Shown piece after piece: positions 8,508-16,947 of a DNA stretch of 64,000 nucleotides. The stretch spans positions 62,001 to 126,000 of the forward strand of contig CAYTGN010000005.1 of NCBI GenBank assembly GCA_964437415.1, given 5' to 3'. Each line of letters opens with the position of its first letter. Position 1 is the first letter of the stretch. The stretch comes from CADEDV01 sp964437415 (GTDB lineage Bacteria > Bacteroidota > Bacteroidia > Chitinophagales > Chitinophagaceae). The notes under the pieces were generated by a model. It was not told the origin of the DNA. It saw only the letters and a program-made list of their open reading frames with translations, and made no database searches. The translations under genes were made by a program, and so were the position numbers.

Positions 8508-9428
8508 ATGCAGAAAATGATGAATTTTTCCCCAATTGTTCTTTTTGCATACAATAGGCTGCTTTCACTAAAAGAAACAGTATCTGCTCTTCAGGAAAAT
8601 GAATTAGCTCCAAAAAGTTCTCTTATTATTTATTCTGACGGGCCGAAAAAGAAAGGTGATTCAAATGCTGTAAACGAAATAAGAAAATATCTCCGAACTA
8701 TTAGAAGATTTGAAAACGTATCAATTATAGAATCTGAAGAAAACAAGGGGTTGGCCGATTCAATAATCAAGGGGGTAACTCACTGTATTCAAGAATATGG
8801 GAAAGTTATCGTTTTAGAAGACGATATTGTTGTTAGCCGGAATTTTCTCAATTATATGAACGAGGCATTAGAGTACTATAAAAATAATCCTCAGATCTTT
8901 TCAATTTCCGGCTACTCAGTTCCTATACAAAAAAAAAATGATGAATCATCTGACATATATGTAACTAACAGAATATCATCCTGGGGATGGGCTACCTGGA
9001 AAGACCGATGGGAAAAAGTTGATTGGAACATAAATGGCTATGACGAAATCAAAACTGACAAAATCAAAGAAAAAATGATCCGTGCCGCAGGTCCTGACCT
9101 CGTACGAATGCTAAAAAAGCAAAGTGAAGGGAAAATTGATTCATGGGCCATCAGATGGTGCTATCACCAGGCCGTTCGAAATTTACAGACAGTATACCCA
9201 ATGATCTCAAAAACAAAGAATGTTGGCTTTGGCGAAACTGCCACTCACACCAAACGTCACTATAACCGCTTTGAAACCCTACTTGATGATTCCGGAAAAA
9301 AAGAATTCATTTTTCCTGAAAAAACGGAGCCTGACAACTATTATATCAGGCAATTCAACAAACCATTCGGGTTAAGAAAAAGAATATTTGACAGAATAAG
9401 GAATGAATTTGCCAGAATCAAACAATAA
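8508..9428 (+). CDS. GT-A-fold glycosyltransferase (GT2-like)
   Basis: A 306-residue protein with SPIVLFAYNRLLSLKETVSAL at the N-terminus, LIIYSDGPKKKGD, and the metal-binding motif KVIVLEDDIVVSRNFLNYMNEAL (EDD). The sequence RISSWGWATWKDRWEKVDW near residue 158 is a strong signature of a group of bacterial GT-A enzymes found in capsule loci, distantly similar to GNT-I-type transferases. It is probably cytoplasmic and acts on the growing lipid-linked oligosaccharide. Alternative ATG codons at 8517 and 8520 would shorten the N-terminus by 3-4 residues. Donor and acceptor are unknown. Confidence 0.8.
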   Translation: MQKMMNFSPIVLFAYNRLLSLKETVSALQENELAPKSSLIIYSDGPKKKGDSNAVNEIRKYLRTIRRFENVSIIESEENKGLADSIIKGVTHCIQEYGKVIVLEDDIVVSRNFLNYMNEALEYYKNNPQIFSISGYSVPIQKKNDESSDIYVTNRISSWGWATWKDRWEKVDWNINGYDEIKTDKIKEKMIRAAGPDLVRMLKKQSEGKIDSWAIRWCYHQAVRNLQTVYPMISKTKNVGFGETATHTKRHYNRFETLLDDSGKKEFIFPEKTEPDNYYIRQFNKPFGLRKRIFDRIRNEFARIKQ

Positions 9429-9452
9429 CTTTTAAAACCTAACGCTGTAATT

Positions 9453-9815
9453 ATGGCTGAAATACTTGATCTAAAAACTTTTACAGATACAAGGGGAAAT
9501 CTTACAGTTATTGAAAAAGTAATCCCTTTCGACATCAAAAGAATATTCTATATCTATGGAGTAGATGACTCAAAAAGAGGAGGACACCGGCACATTAATA
9601 CGATACAAGCTGCAATTTGCATTCAGGGATCGTGTACCATTTATTGTAAAAATAAAACTGAGGAAAAAGAGTTTGTACTTAACAAAGCAAATTTATGTCT
9701 TATTCTTGCTCCCGAAGACTGGCATATCATGTATCATTTTACACCAAATGCAATTCTGATGGTACTGGCGTCTGACTTCTATGATCCAAAAGACTATATT
9801 TTCGAACCATACTGA
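9453..9815 (+). CDS. fdtA: dTDP-4-keto-6-deoxyhexose 3,4-ketoisomerase (FdtA/QdtA-like cupin)
   Basis: A 120-residue single-cupin protein of the WxcM/FdtA family. The pattern DTRGNLTVIE, RRGGHRH-like SKRGGHRHINTIQAAICIQGS, and a final APEDWHIMYHF strand are characteristic. The HRH pair is the presumed catalytic site. These enzymes move the keto group of dTDP-4-keto-6-deoxyglucose from C4 to C3, giving the 3-keto sugar that a PLP aminotransferase then converts to Fuc3N or Qui3N. The aminotransferase is the next gene, 29 nt downstream. The 3-epimer specificity (FdtA versus QdtA) cannot be decided from sequence, and RmlA/RmlB are not in the window. Confidence 0.82.
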   Translation: MAEILDLKTFTDTRGNLTVIEKVIPFDIKRIFYIYGVDDSKRGGHRHINTIQAAICIQGSCTIYCKNKTEEKEFVLNKANLCLILAPEDWHIMYHFTPNAILMVLASDFYDPKDYIFEPY

Positions 9816-9844
9816 TTCTCTGGACAAAAAAATAACTGAGCAAT

Positions 9845-10930
9845 ATGATCGAGTATGAAAATCTTGGTAAAGTAAATGATCCTTTTCTAAAAGAATATCA
9901 GGAAATATTCTCTTCAACTCTTACAAAGGGGTGGTATATACTCGGAGAAAAAGTAACCCAGTTCGAAACAGAATTTGCCCGGTACTGTGATGTGGCATAC
10001 TGTGCAGGTGTGGCAAACGGGCTTGATGCACTTATCCTTGGCATTGAAGCCCTGCAACTGGAAAAGGGCAGTGAAATTATCGTGCCGTCCAACACATATA
10101 TAGCCACAATTCTTGCTATTGTAAGAACAGGGATGATCCCCGTACTTACTGAGCCTGATATAAAAACCTACAATATTAATCCTGATAACATTGAAAAAAA
10201 AATAACATCAAAAACAAAAGCAATTCTGGTTGTTCATCTTTATGGAAAAATCTGTGAAATGGACAGGATTATGTCGCTCGCCAATAAATATAATCTATCA
10301 GTTCTGGAGGATTGCGCACAAGCACATGGCGCCACTTTTAAAGGTAAAAAAGCCGGGAGTTTTGGTGACATTGCTGCATTTAGCTTTTATCCAACCAAAA
10401 ACCTGGGCGCATTAGGAGATGCGGGAGCAATAACTACAAATTCAGAAAGGCACAGTAACTATATCAAAACACTCAGAAACTATGGATCACAAAAAAAATA
10501 CTACAACGACATTGCAGGATACAACTCCAGGCTGGATGAATTACAAGCTGCTTTTTTGCTGACAAAACTGAAAAAACTTGACGAAATTACATCTTACAAA
10601 AGAAAGCTTGCAAGCCTGTACCTCGCCAACCTGAAGTCTGATTTTATTATGCCACATGTTCATCCGGATTATTATGACGTATATCACATATTTAATATCC
10701 GTCATGAAAAAAGAGATAATCTTCGTGAATACCTGCTATCAAAGGAGATTAAAACAGAAATACATTATCCTGTTCCACCGAACGAACAGAAAGCGATGAT
10801 TGGTATTCTTGACCATTATACAACACCAATTGCAGCAAAAATCCATGAAACAACTTTAAGCCTACCCATTTCGTTTGGCCACACAGAAAATGAAATCTGC
10901 AGAGTAATTGAGGTAATGAATAAATTTTAA
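9845..10930 (+). CDS. fdtB: Sugar aminotransferase, DegT/DnrJ/EryC1/StrS family (FdtB-like)
   Basis: A 361-residue PLP-dependent aminotransferase. The PLP lysine is K185 in AFSFYPTKNLGALGDAGAI. The aspartate that contacts the pyridine nitrogen is D156 in VLEDCAQAHGA. Other family marks are WYILGEKVTQFETEFA and VPSNTYIATILAIV. With the adjacent ketoisomerase, the expected product is a dTDP-3-amino-3,6-dideoxyhexose. Such amino groups are normally N-acylated by a FdtC/QdtC-type acyltransferase, but no such gene is seen nearby, so the amine may stay free or be acylated from elsewhere. Confidence 0.87.
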   Translation: MIEYENLGKVNDPFLKEYQEIFSSTLTKGWYILGEKVTQFETEFARYCDVAYCAGVANGLDALILGIEALQLEKGSEIIVPSNTYIATILAIVRTGMIPVLTEPDIKTYNINPDNIEKKITSKTKAILVVHLYGKICEMDRIMSLANKYNLSVLEDCAQAHGATFKGKKAGSFGDIAAFSFYPTKNLGALGDAGAITTNSERHSNYIKTLRNYGSQKKYYNDIAGYNSRLDELQAAFLLTKLKKLDEITSYKRKLASLYLANLKSDFIMPHVHPDYYDVYHIFNIRHEKRDNLREYLLSKEIKTEIHYPVPPNEQKAMIGILDHYTTPIAAKIHETTLSLPISFGHTENEICRVIEVMNKF

Positions 10931-10959
10931 GCTTTGTAATCATCTTAAGTTTATCACGG

Positions 10960-11952
10960 ATGAGATACTTTTGCACACTTTTCAATAAAAATTATATCTA
11001 CCAGGCGCATTGTCTTTTTCTATCACTTCAGAAGCATCAGAAAGAATTTAAACTGTTTTGCTTTTGCGCTGACGATGAAAGCATGGAATATTTCAAGAAT
11101 ATAAACTCACCGTCATTAGAGGTGTTGGGATTTCAACAATTAGAAGATTCTCTTCCTTTACTGCAAACAGCCCGGCAGAACAGAAGTATGATTGAGTATT
11201 TTTTTACCTGCACACCTGCAATTTGCCTGTATGTCATGAAACATTATCCAGGTGTTGATGAAATCGTCTACCTTGATGCAGATCTTTTTTTCTTTGACAG
11301 CCCTGAAATCGTTTTTGATGAAATAGGGAACTCTTCAGTTTCAATAATTCCACATCGTTTCAATTTCTTTAATAAACTCAAGGGTCTATATGGACACTAT
11401 AATGTAGGATGGGTTTCTTTTAAAAAGACCGAGGAAGGCCTTGCCTGCCTGAACAAATGGCATACAGACTGTCTTGACTGGTGTTATGATAAACTTTCCC
11501 TAAAGCGATATGCCGACCAGAAATACCTGAATTACTGGCCGAAACTGTACAAGAATATTTCGATTATTAAAAACATTGGTGCTAATGCAGGTCCTTGGAA
11601 CATAGGAAACTACACTGTCTCAAAAAAAAATGGTAAAGTATTTCTAAACAAAACATCCCTTGTCTTTTTTCATTTTGCCAGTCTTAAACATATTGATGAT
11701 TCCTATTACACCACATGTTCGCTATATTATCACAAACTGAATAAAACAATTAAAGACGAGATTTACCTTGTATATCTAAAACATCTTCATTCCATAGGGT
11801 ATATTCCTGTTGCAAGTCCGCGGTTGAAAAAAGGAAATTTCAGGAGTATTATCAGAAAAGCCATCCGATACTTATTTAACGACACGGTCAGGATGGAAGA
11901 AATTCAGAAGAAAATATTAATTGCTGATGCTTCGCTTGCTAAAACAGCATAA
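10960..11952 (+). CDS. GT-A-fold (GT8-like) glycosyltransferase
   Basis: A 330-residue protein beginning MRYFCTLFNKNYIYQAHCLFLSLQKH, the start typical of GT8-like enzymes in which a single strand precedes a 'SL' helix. The metal/nucleotide motif is EIVYLDADLFFFDSP (DAD). Further family-like pieces are YGHYNVGWVSFKK and NIGANAGPWNIGNY. It is probably cytoplasmic and contributes a sugar to the repeat unit. It lies 29 nt after the aminotransferase gene, so it may use the amino sugar as donor, but that is only suggested by adjacency. Confidence 0.7.
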   Translation: MRYFCTLFNKNYIYQAHCLFLSLQKHQKEFKLFCFCADDESMEYFKNINSPSLEVLGFQQLEDSLPLLQTARQNRSMIEYFFTCTPAICLYVMKHYPGVDEIVYLDADLFFFDSPEIVFDEIGNSSVSIIPHRFNFFNKLKGLYGHYNVGWVSFKKTEEGLACLNKWHTDCLDWCYDKLSLKRYADQKYLNYWPKLYKNISIIKNIGANAGPWNIGNYTVSKKNGKVFLNKTSLVFFHFASLKHIDDSYYTTCSLYYHKLNKTIKDEIYLVYLKHLHSIGYIPVASPRLKKGNFRSIIRKAIRYLFNDTVRMEEIQKKILIADASLAKTA

Positions 11953-11960
11953 CTCAATAC

Positions 11961-12707
11961 ATGAAAGTTCATGGATATAAAACAACGAAAGTTCTGGGAT
12001 ACGAGGTGTTCTCAGAAAAACTGGATGTAATAAACCCTTCCATACCCAAGGTGTTAATTAATACATTTAGTCCGAATTCATACGGCCTTGCATTAAAAGA
12101 CAAGGAATTTCAGGATAGTCTTAAAAAAGCTGATATTCTCGTACTTGATGGTGTAGGAATTGCATTCGGTTCCATAATTCTAAACAGGAAAAATATCAGA
12201 AAAATAGCTGGTCAGGATTGCTTTGATTTCCTGATGGCTAAGGCGAATAGTTATCATTGGAAGGTATTCTTTCTTGGCTCATCGACAGAAACATTAAAAA
12301 AAATTACTGACCGGGTCAGGAAAGAATTTCCAAATGTTAAGACGGGCAGTTATTCGCCGCCATTTAAACCGGTTTTTTCAAACGAAGAAAATAATTCGAT
12401 CAGAGACGCTATCAACAATTTTAGTCCTGATGTGCTATTTATTGGGATGACGGCTCCTAAACAGGAAAAGTGGGCATATCAGAACAGAGATTTTGTAAAC
12501 GCCAGGATTATTTCAACAATCGGGAATGTATTTGACTGGTATGCGGGAAATAGTAAACGCCCTGCAAAAATCTGGATAAAGTTGCGACTGGAATGGTTCG
12601 CAAGAATATTTATGAGACCGGAAATACTTAAACGTAATACAGGCAATCAACTATTATTTGTCAGAGACGTGTTTCTCTCATTACTTAGAATAAAAAAGAT
12701 TAAATAA
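11961..12707 (+). CDS. WecG/TagA/CpsF-family glycosyltransferase (GT26)
   Basis: A 248-residue GT26 protein. Marks are TFSPNSYGLALKDKEFQDSLKKADILVLDGVGIAFG, which contains the conserved Asp of the TagA active site, then AGQDCFDFLMAKA, VFFLGSS, DVLFIGMTAPKQEKWAYQN, and STIGNVFDWYAGNSKRPAKIWIKLRLEWFARI. This family transfers ManNAc, ManNAcA or related sugars, usually as the second residue on the lipid carrier. The basic, amphipathic C-terminus anchors it to the membrane. It begins 8 nt after the previous stop and is 2 nt from the next start, so it is clearly in the operon. The sugar is not known. Confidence 0.88.
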   Translation: MKVHGYKTTKVLGYEVFSEKLDVINPSIPKVLINTFSPNSYGLALKDKEFQDSLKKADILVLDGVGIAFGSIILNRKNIRKIAGQDCFDFLMAKANSYHWKVFFLGSSTETLKKITDRVRKEFPNVKTGSYSPPFKPVFSNEENNSIRDAINNFSPDVLFIGMTAPKQEKWAYQNRDFVNARIISTIGNVFDWYAGNSKRPAKIWIKLRLEWFARIFMRPEILKRNTGNQLLFVRDVFLSLLRIKKIK

Positions 12708-12709
12708 AT

Positions 12710-13723
12710 ATGATTAAAGTCGTACTGGCTGGCGCTGGAAAAATGGGCATCTCTCACTTGGCTATACTGGCTGCTCATCCAGATGTAAAAATAGCAGGTG
12801 TTTGTGATTCATCGAAAATGGTAACAGATGCTCTGCAAAAATTCACATCTTTTCCTTGTTATCATGATTTTGATAAAATGCTCGAAGAAACCAGTCCTGA
12901 CGCGGTCTTTGTGGCTGTACCAACAAAATCTCACGCAACAATGATCAAGAAGATCATTACCCGGGGAATACATGTTTTTACAGAAAAACCTCTCTCTCTG
13001 TCACCGGCTGAAAGCCTGGAATTGGCTGAACTTGCTGACCAGAAAAATATTGTTAACCAGGTAGGCTATCACAACAAATTTATCGGAACATTTGTCGAGA
13101 TTAAAAGGATTATTGAAGACGGTTATCTGGGAAATATATTTCATTTTACCGGCGAAGCCTACGGGCCAGTCGTAACCCGCCCCCGTCAGGAAACATGGAG
13201 ATCTGATCCTTCGGAAGGAGGCGGCTGCCTCTTTGATTATGCATCGCATGTGATAGACCTTATTAATTATATAATTGGCCCCGTTACCAAAGCAAAGGGT
13301 ACAGTACTAAAATCGCTTTACTCGAAAAAAGTTGAAGATGCAGTTTATTCTATCATCGAGCTATCAAACAATATCTCGGGTATCTTATCAGTAAACTGGA
13401 GCGATGACACCCACAGAAAAATGACCACCTCATTAACTGTTCAGGGCAGCAACGGAAAAATTATGTGTGATGCTAACGAGCTGAAGGTCTATTTTAAAAC
13501 AGAGAATTGTCCGGCTTCCTATTCCCGTGGCTGGAATGTGAAGCATGTTACAGATCTGACCAAACCGGTAGCTTTTTACCTGCGGGGAGAAGAATATTCT
13601 GCACAAATAGACTACTTTATCCAGGCTGTAAAGGAGAACAAAACCAGAGGTATCAATAGTTTTAATGATGCTTATCTGACGGACTATGCTATTTCATTAA
13701 TCAAACAAAATGCAAAAGAATAA
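12710..13723 (+). CDS. Gfo/Idh/MocA-family NAD(P)-dependent sugar dehydrogenase
   Basis: A 337-residue cytoplasmic oxidoreductase. The N-terminal Rossmann motif is VVLAGAGKMGISHLAIL (GAGKMG), followed by the canonical EKP motif in VFTEKPLSLSPAESLEL and a catalytic-region HVIDLINYIIG. The C-terminal beta-sheet domain begins near residue 125. Members oxidise or reduce nucleotide-sugar hydroxyl groups, often at C3. In an exopolysaccharide locus it probably alters a nucleotide sugar. It is followed immediately by a TIM-barrel-like protein and an amidotransferase, suggesting these three form a functional set. Unlike the two secreted paralogues near 45-49 kb it has no export signal. Confidence 0.87.
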   Translation: MIKVVLAGAGKMGISHLAILAAHPDVKIAGVCDSSKMVTDALQKFTSFPCYHDFDKMLEETSPDAVFVAVPTKSHATMIKKIITRGIHVFTEKPLSLSPAESLELAELADQKNIVNQVGYHNKFIGTFVEIKRIIEDGYLGNIFHFTGEAYGPVVTRPRQETWRSDPSEGGGCLFDYASHVIDLINYIIGPVTKAKGTVLKSLYSKKVEDAVYSIIELSNNISGILSVNWSDDTHRKMTTSLTVQGSNGKIMCDANELKVYFKTENCPASYSRGWNVKHVTDLTKPVAFYLRGEEYSAQIDYFIQAVKENKTRGINSFNDAYLTDYAISLIKQNAKE

Positions 13724-13724
13724 A

Positions 13725-14618
13725 ATGGAAAGAATTTTATACGGTGATAACCAGTTTTTTGCAGTTAACCATATCTCAGATGAAAAGTCCAGAGCACTTT
13801 CAATCCGGTTTAAAGAAGATGCTGCAATCATTGAATCTCTTGATTATGCCATTGAGAGCGGTATCAAAACATTCATGTGCACAACTCATGACAGAATAGC
13901 CAATATTTGTGAATACATACGAAATCACCCTGATAAATATACAGGTTATCAGATTTATCCCTGTATGCCTTATGCACATAAATATGCCAATGCTGTAACA
14001 GAACTTGGATATATGGGCACATTGAAACATTATGTCCCGGGTAATTTTTTTGGTTCTCTTTTCAAAGGTGGAATTGCCTATTTGTCAAAAGACTATTTGT
14101 CAATCATGGAACTGCTCATTGATGCTGAAATGAAAATGTTTAAGGGGATCAGGACTCCAATAATTTTTTTACAAAACGTAGTCACCGATCTCTTGCTGGG
14201 TCTTGGCATGAAAGATATTTTTATTGCCTTCAGCAAATACGTAGAAAAGAAATATAATGCCGAAGCCGGCTTTATTACTATGAATATGCCGAAGCTATTG
14301 GATCTCCTTGAAGAATCAGGTCTTAAAAATCCAATTATATGTTCCTCCATCAATGTTGCCGGTTTCAGAATGTCAGGAGGAAAAGAAATTTATGAATACA
14401 CCCTCAAGACCCGCCAACTAAGAGCCATAGCCATGCAGGTATTAGCCGGAGGAGCTGTTCATCCAAAAGAAGCCATAGGATATGTATGCGGTCTTCCGAA
14501 TATCACTTCTATTCTTTTTGGAGCTTCGTCAAAAGGAAATATTAGCCAAACTGCTAGTTTTATAAAGCAGTTCGATCTTGAAAAATCGAAACCTCTTAGT
14601 CAGGATAGCTATAAATAG
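13725..14618 (+). CDS. Aldo-keto-reductase-like TIM-barrel protein of unknown function
   Basis: I do not recognise this 297-residue protein as a named family. The N-terminus is MERILYGDNQFFAVNHIS. The C-terminal half resembles the last strands of aldo-keto reductases: ICSSINVAGFRMSGG, IAMQVLAGGAVHPKEAIGYV and SILFGASSKGNISQTASFI, the last similar to the 'GASS/GTxxxxNI' cofactor-binding turn. The usual catalytic Asp-Tyr-Lys-His set is not obvious. An upstream in-frame ATG at 13710 would overlap the preceding gene by 14 nt, so the ATG at 13725, one base after that stop, is preferred. Its tight coupling to a Gfo/Idh/MocA gene suggests a shared sugar substrate. Confidence 0.55.
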   Translation: MERILYGDNQFFAVNHISDEKSRALSIRFKEDAAIIESLDYAIESGIKTFMCTTHDRIANICEYIRNHPDKYTGYQIYPCMPYAHKYANAVTELGYMGTLKHYVPGNFFGSLFKGGIAYLSKDYLSIMELLIDAEMKMFKGIRTPIIFLQNVVTDLLLGLGMKDIFIAFSKYVEKKYNAEAGFITMNMPKLLDLLEESGLKNPIICSSINVAGFRMSGGKEIYEYTLKTRQLRAIAMQVLAGGAVHPKEAIGYVCGLPNITSILFGASSKGNISQTASFIKQFDLEKSKPLSQDSYK

Positions 14619-14745
14619 GATGAATAAATTCAAAGCCAGAATTCTGTAAAAGTTTTCTGGGTATATGCATAATACTTTGGGAAAAGTATGCCTGATAAAG
14701 GTAAAACCTGAAATTAAAATCGGATTAAATCCATCATATATAGGG

Positions 14746-14774
14746 TTGCAAAGACCTGCATTTCAGTATCTTTC
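14746..14774 (+). promoter_or_regulatory. Candidate promoter for the amidotransferase gene
   Basis: TTG at 14746-14748, an 18-nt spacer, and TATCTTTC at 14767-14774 match the Bacteroidota -33/-7 pattern with one mismatch. The gene starts at 14866, about 85 nt further on. The 247-nt gap from 14619 to 14865 contains no other recognisable element. The location argues against the upstream in-frame ATG at 14665 being the real start. Confidence 0.4.
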
Positions 14775-14865
14775 GATTGTTCCGGCATGGAGACGAAAAG
14801 AACAGATGTTTGCCCAAACGGGGAGCCGAAAGAATAGGAAAACATTAAATACTTATCAAAAATAT

Positions 14866-16767
14866 ATGTGTGGAATAAACGGTTTTGTTACTCTTAACCC
14901 TTCTCTGACTAATGATAAGTACCAAGAAACGCAAAAGGCTTCTCTTAAGGAGATGAATGATTCAATAGCACACCGTGGCCCAGATTCAGAGGGCATTTAC
15001 ATAAAACATCCGGTAGGCTTTGGGTTCAGAAGATTAAGTATTGTTGATCTTGCAAGCAGGGCCAATCAACCCATGCTAAGTAAAGATGAACAGGTCGTTT
15101 TGATATTCAATGGTGAAATATATAACTATATTGAATTAAGAAAAGATCTTATCAAACTGGGTCACACATTCAATACTGAATCTGATACGGAAGTTATTCT
15201 TAACAGCTATATAGAATACGGGGAATCCTGCGTTGAAAAATTTAACGGAATGTGGGCCTTTGCAATTTATGATTTTAACAGGCAAAAATTTTTTTGCTCA
15301 AGAGACCGGATGGGGGTTAAACCCTTTTATTATTGCATTCATAACGAAGCACTTTATTTTTCAAGTGAGCTAAAAGCCTTGCATAAGGCTTGTAATCTCA
15401 GAAAAGCTAACCATGCAAAAGTGTATGAGTACCTTGCCTACGGATACCGCATAAACGACGAAGAAACCTTTTTTGAGAATTGCTATGAATTACTACCCGG
15501 AACAAATCTTACTTATGAAAACAATACTTTTAGTAAAAAAAAGTACTGGCAACTAAAAGAAAACCTCTATTCTTTTGAAAATGGCATATCATACCACGAC
15601 ACTTACAGAAAATTATTTGAAGACGCTGTTAAGCTCCGGCATCGGTCTGATGTTCCTGTGGCCCTGCTTTTAAGCGGAGGGCTTGATTCATCCGCAATTG
15701 CAAAAGTTACAGATAATTTGATCGAACGGGGCGAACTTCAGGCGAATACAATTCAGGCATATATTGCTTCATTCCCCGGCGACGAGTTTGATGAGACTCC
15801 TGTTGCAAGGGAACTGATTCAAACCTGTAAACATGTAAAACTAAATGAAGTTACAATAGAACCCCGAAAACTGATAAACAACCTTGACAATATCATTCAA
15901 AGCTTTGACCATCCTGTCTTTTCGTTTAATTGTGTTGTTCATAATGTTATTATGAAAGAGATAAATACAAATGGTATTAAAGTTGTATTGAATGGCCAGG
16001 GAAGCGATGAAGCATTCGCAGGATATGACCGCTATGTATCAGGTCGTTTCCTCATAGAAGAATTGCTGTCCCGGAATGGCAAATTTTTCAGGGAATTCCG
16101 GTATCTGAATAAACACAATAAATATAGGAAATCCTATTTACTGTCACAAATGTTTAAGGCCGTTATAGGACTTAGATATTCTTCGTACCTGAGAGCCCGG
16201 TACATTGAAAAAACAATACCCTGTCTTAGCCAGAAGTTTTATAAGGACAATTATCATCATTACAAACCAGATTTCAAGTTTTCGATAACGGAAAAAAACT
16301 TTAACCCTTTTCTTATAAACCAGATCAATCAACGAGGACTAAACTCAATTTTACACTATGAAGACATATCTTCAATGTCCCATTCGATTGAGATCCGTTC
16401 TCCTTTCCTGGATTATAGAATAATGGAATTCGCATTTTCCATACCCAAAAATCTGAAATTTAAAGATGGTGTGACAAAAGTTATTCAAAGGGAAACTTTC
16501 GGGAAAATGCTGCCTGATTCTATTGTTAAAAACAGGCAAAAAATCGGTTTTTATACGCCGTTCATAAAATATATATCCACCGACACTTATTTAAAAACCT
16601 ATATTCAGGATATTCTGAATTCCGCCAGCTTTAACTCCAAAACAATCTGGCATCCATCGAAGATCAGGGAAAAATTTATGACCCCTTCCGGTTCGCCTGA
16701 TTTTCCCTTCTGGAGGATACTTAATCTGGAAGTTTGGTCAAAAAAATACAATATCAGTAATCTTTAG
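14866..16767 (+). CDS. asnB: Asparagine synthase (glutamine-hydrolysing)-type amidotransferase
   Basis: A 633-residue class-II amidotransferase. The start at 14866 gives MCGINGF, placing the catalytic Cys at position 2 where it must be exposed after Met removal. A longer frame from 14665 would bury it. The N-terminal glutaminase domain has HRGPDSEGIY and IFNGEIYNYIEL. The C-terminal synthetase has the PP-loop LLLSGGLDSSAIAK (about residue 270), LNGQGSDEAFAGYDRY and HSIEIRSPFLDYRIMEFAFSIP. In some O-antigen loci homologues (WbpS-like) amidate uronic acids to uronamides, so sugar amidation is a serious alternative to asparagine synthesis here. It is about the same length as those proteins. Confidence 0.88.
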   Translation: MCGINGFVTLNPSLTNDKYQETQKASLKEMNDSIAHRGPDSEGIYIKHPVGFGFRRLSIVDLASRANQPMLSKDEQVVLIFNGEIYNYIELRKDLIKLGHTFNTESDTEVILNSYIEYGESCVEKFNGMWAFAIYDFNRQKFFCSRDRMGVKPFYYCIHNEALYFSSELKALHKACNLRKANHAKVYEYLAYGYRINDEETFFENCYELLPGTNLTYENNTFSKKKYWQLKENLYSFENGISYHDTYRKLFEDAVKLRHRSDVPVALLLSGGLDSSAIAKVTDNLIERGELQANTIQAYIASFPGDEFDETPVARELIQTCKHVKLNEVTIEPRKLINNLDNIIQSFDHPVFSFNCVVHNVIMKEINTNGIKVVLNGQGSDEAFAGYDRYVSGRFLIEELLSRNGKFFREFRYLNKHNKYRKSYLLSQMFKAVIGLRYSSYLRARYIEKTIPCLSQKFYKDNYHHYKPDFKFSITEKNFNPFLINQINQRGLNSILHYEDISSMSHSIEIRSPFLDYRIMEFAFSIPKNLKFKDGVTKVIQRETFGKMLPDSIVKNRQKIGFYTPFIKYISTDTYLKTYIQDILNSASFNSKTIWHPSKIREKFMTPSGSPDFPFWRILNLEVWSKKYNISNL

Positions 16768-16947
16768 TAAAGGATTTTAATTTTCCTCAGCAAGCTACAA
16801 ATATGACGATCTGTCATTGATGTACTTTATAAGTATTTGCAAGCCGGAAAACTCATCTTTTGTCCGCAAGAGAATTGCACGGCTTGCCAATTTACACAAA
16901 ACCTATCAGTCAAAACATAAATCATCCACCCGATAAAAACAAAAGTT
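16768..16947. other. Gap before the initiating transferase gene, with an inverted repeat
   Basis: The 180-nt gap contains GCAAGCCG at 16839-16846 and its exact complement CGGCTTGC at 16880-16887, separated by 33 nt. No T-run follows, so it is not a good terminator. It might be a leader stem or protein-binding site. No convincing promoter match was found, although the gap size suggests the next gene is separately expressed. Confidence 0.25.

Noticed and set aside
14665..14865. N-terminal extension of the amidotransferase frame
   Set aside because: The extra 67 residues would bury the catalytic Cys2 of MCGINGF, have no family match and overlap a candidate promoter.
16839..16887. 8-bp inverted repeat before the initiating transferase gene as a terminator
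   Set aside because: The loop is 33 nt and no T-run follows on either strand; listed only as a structural feature of the gap.
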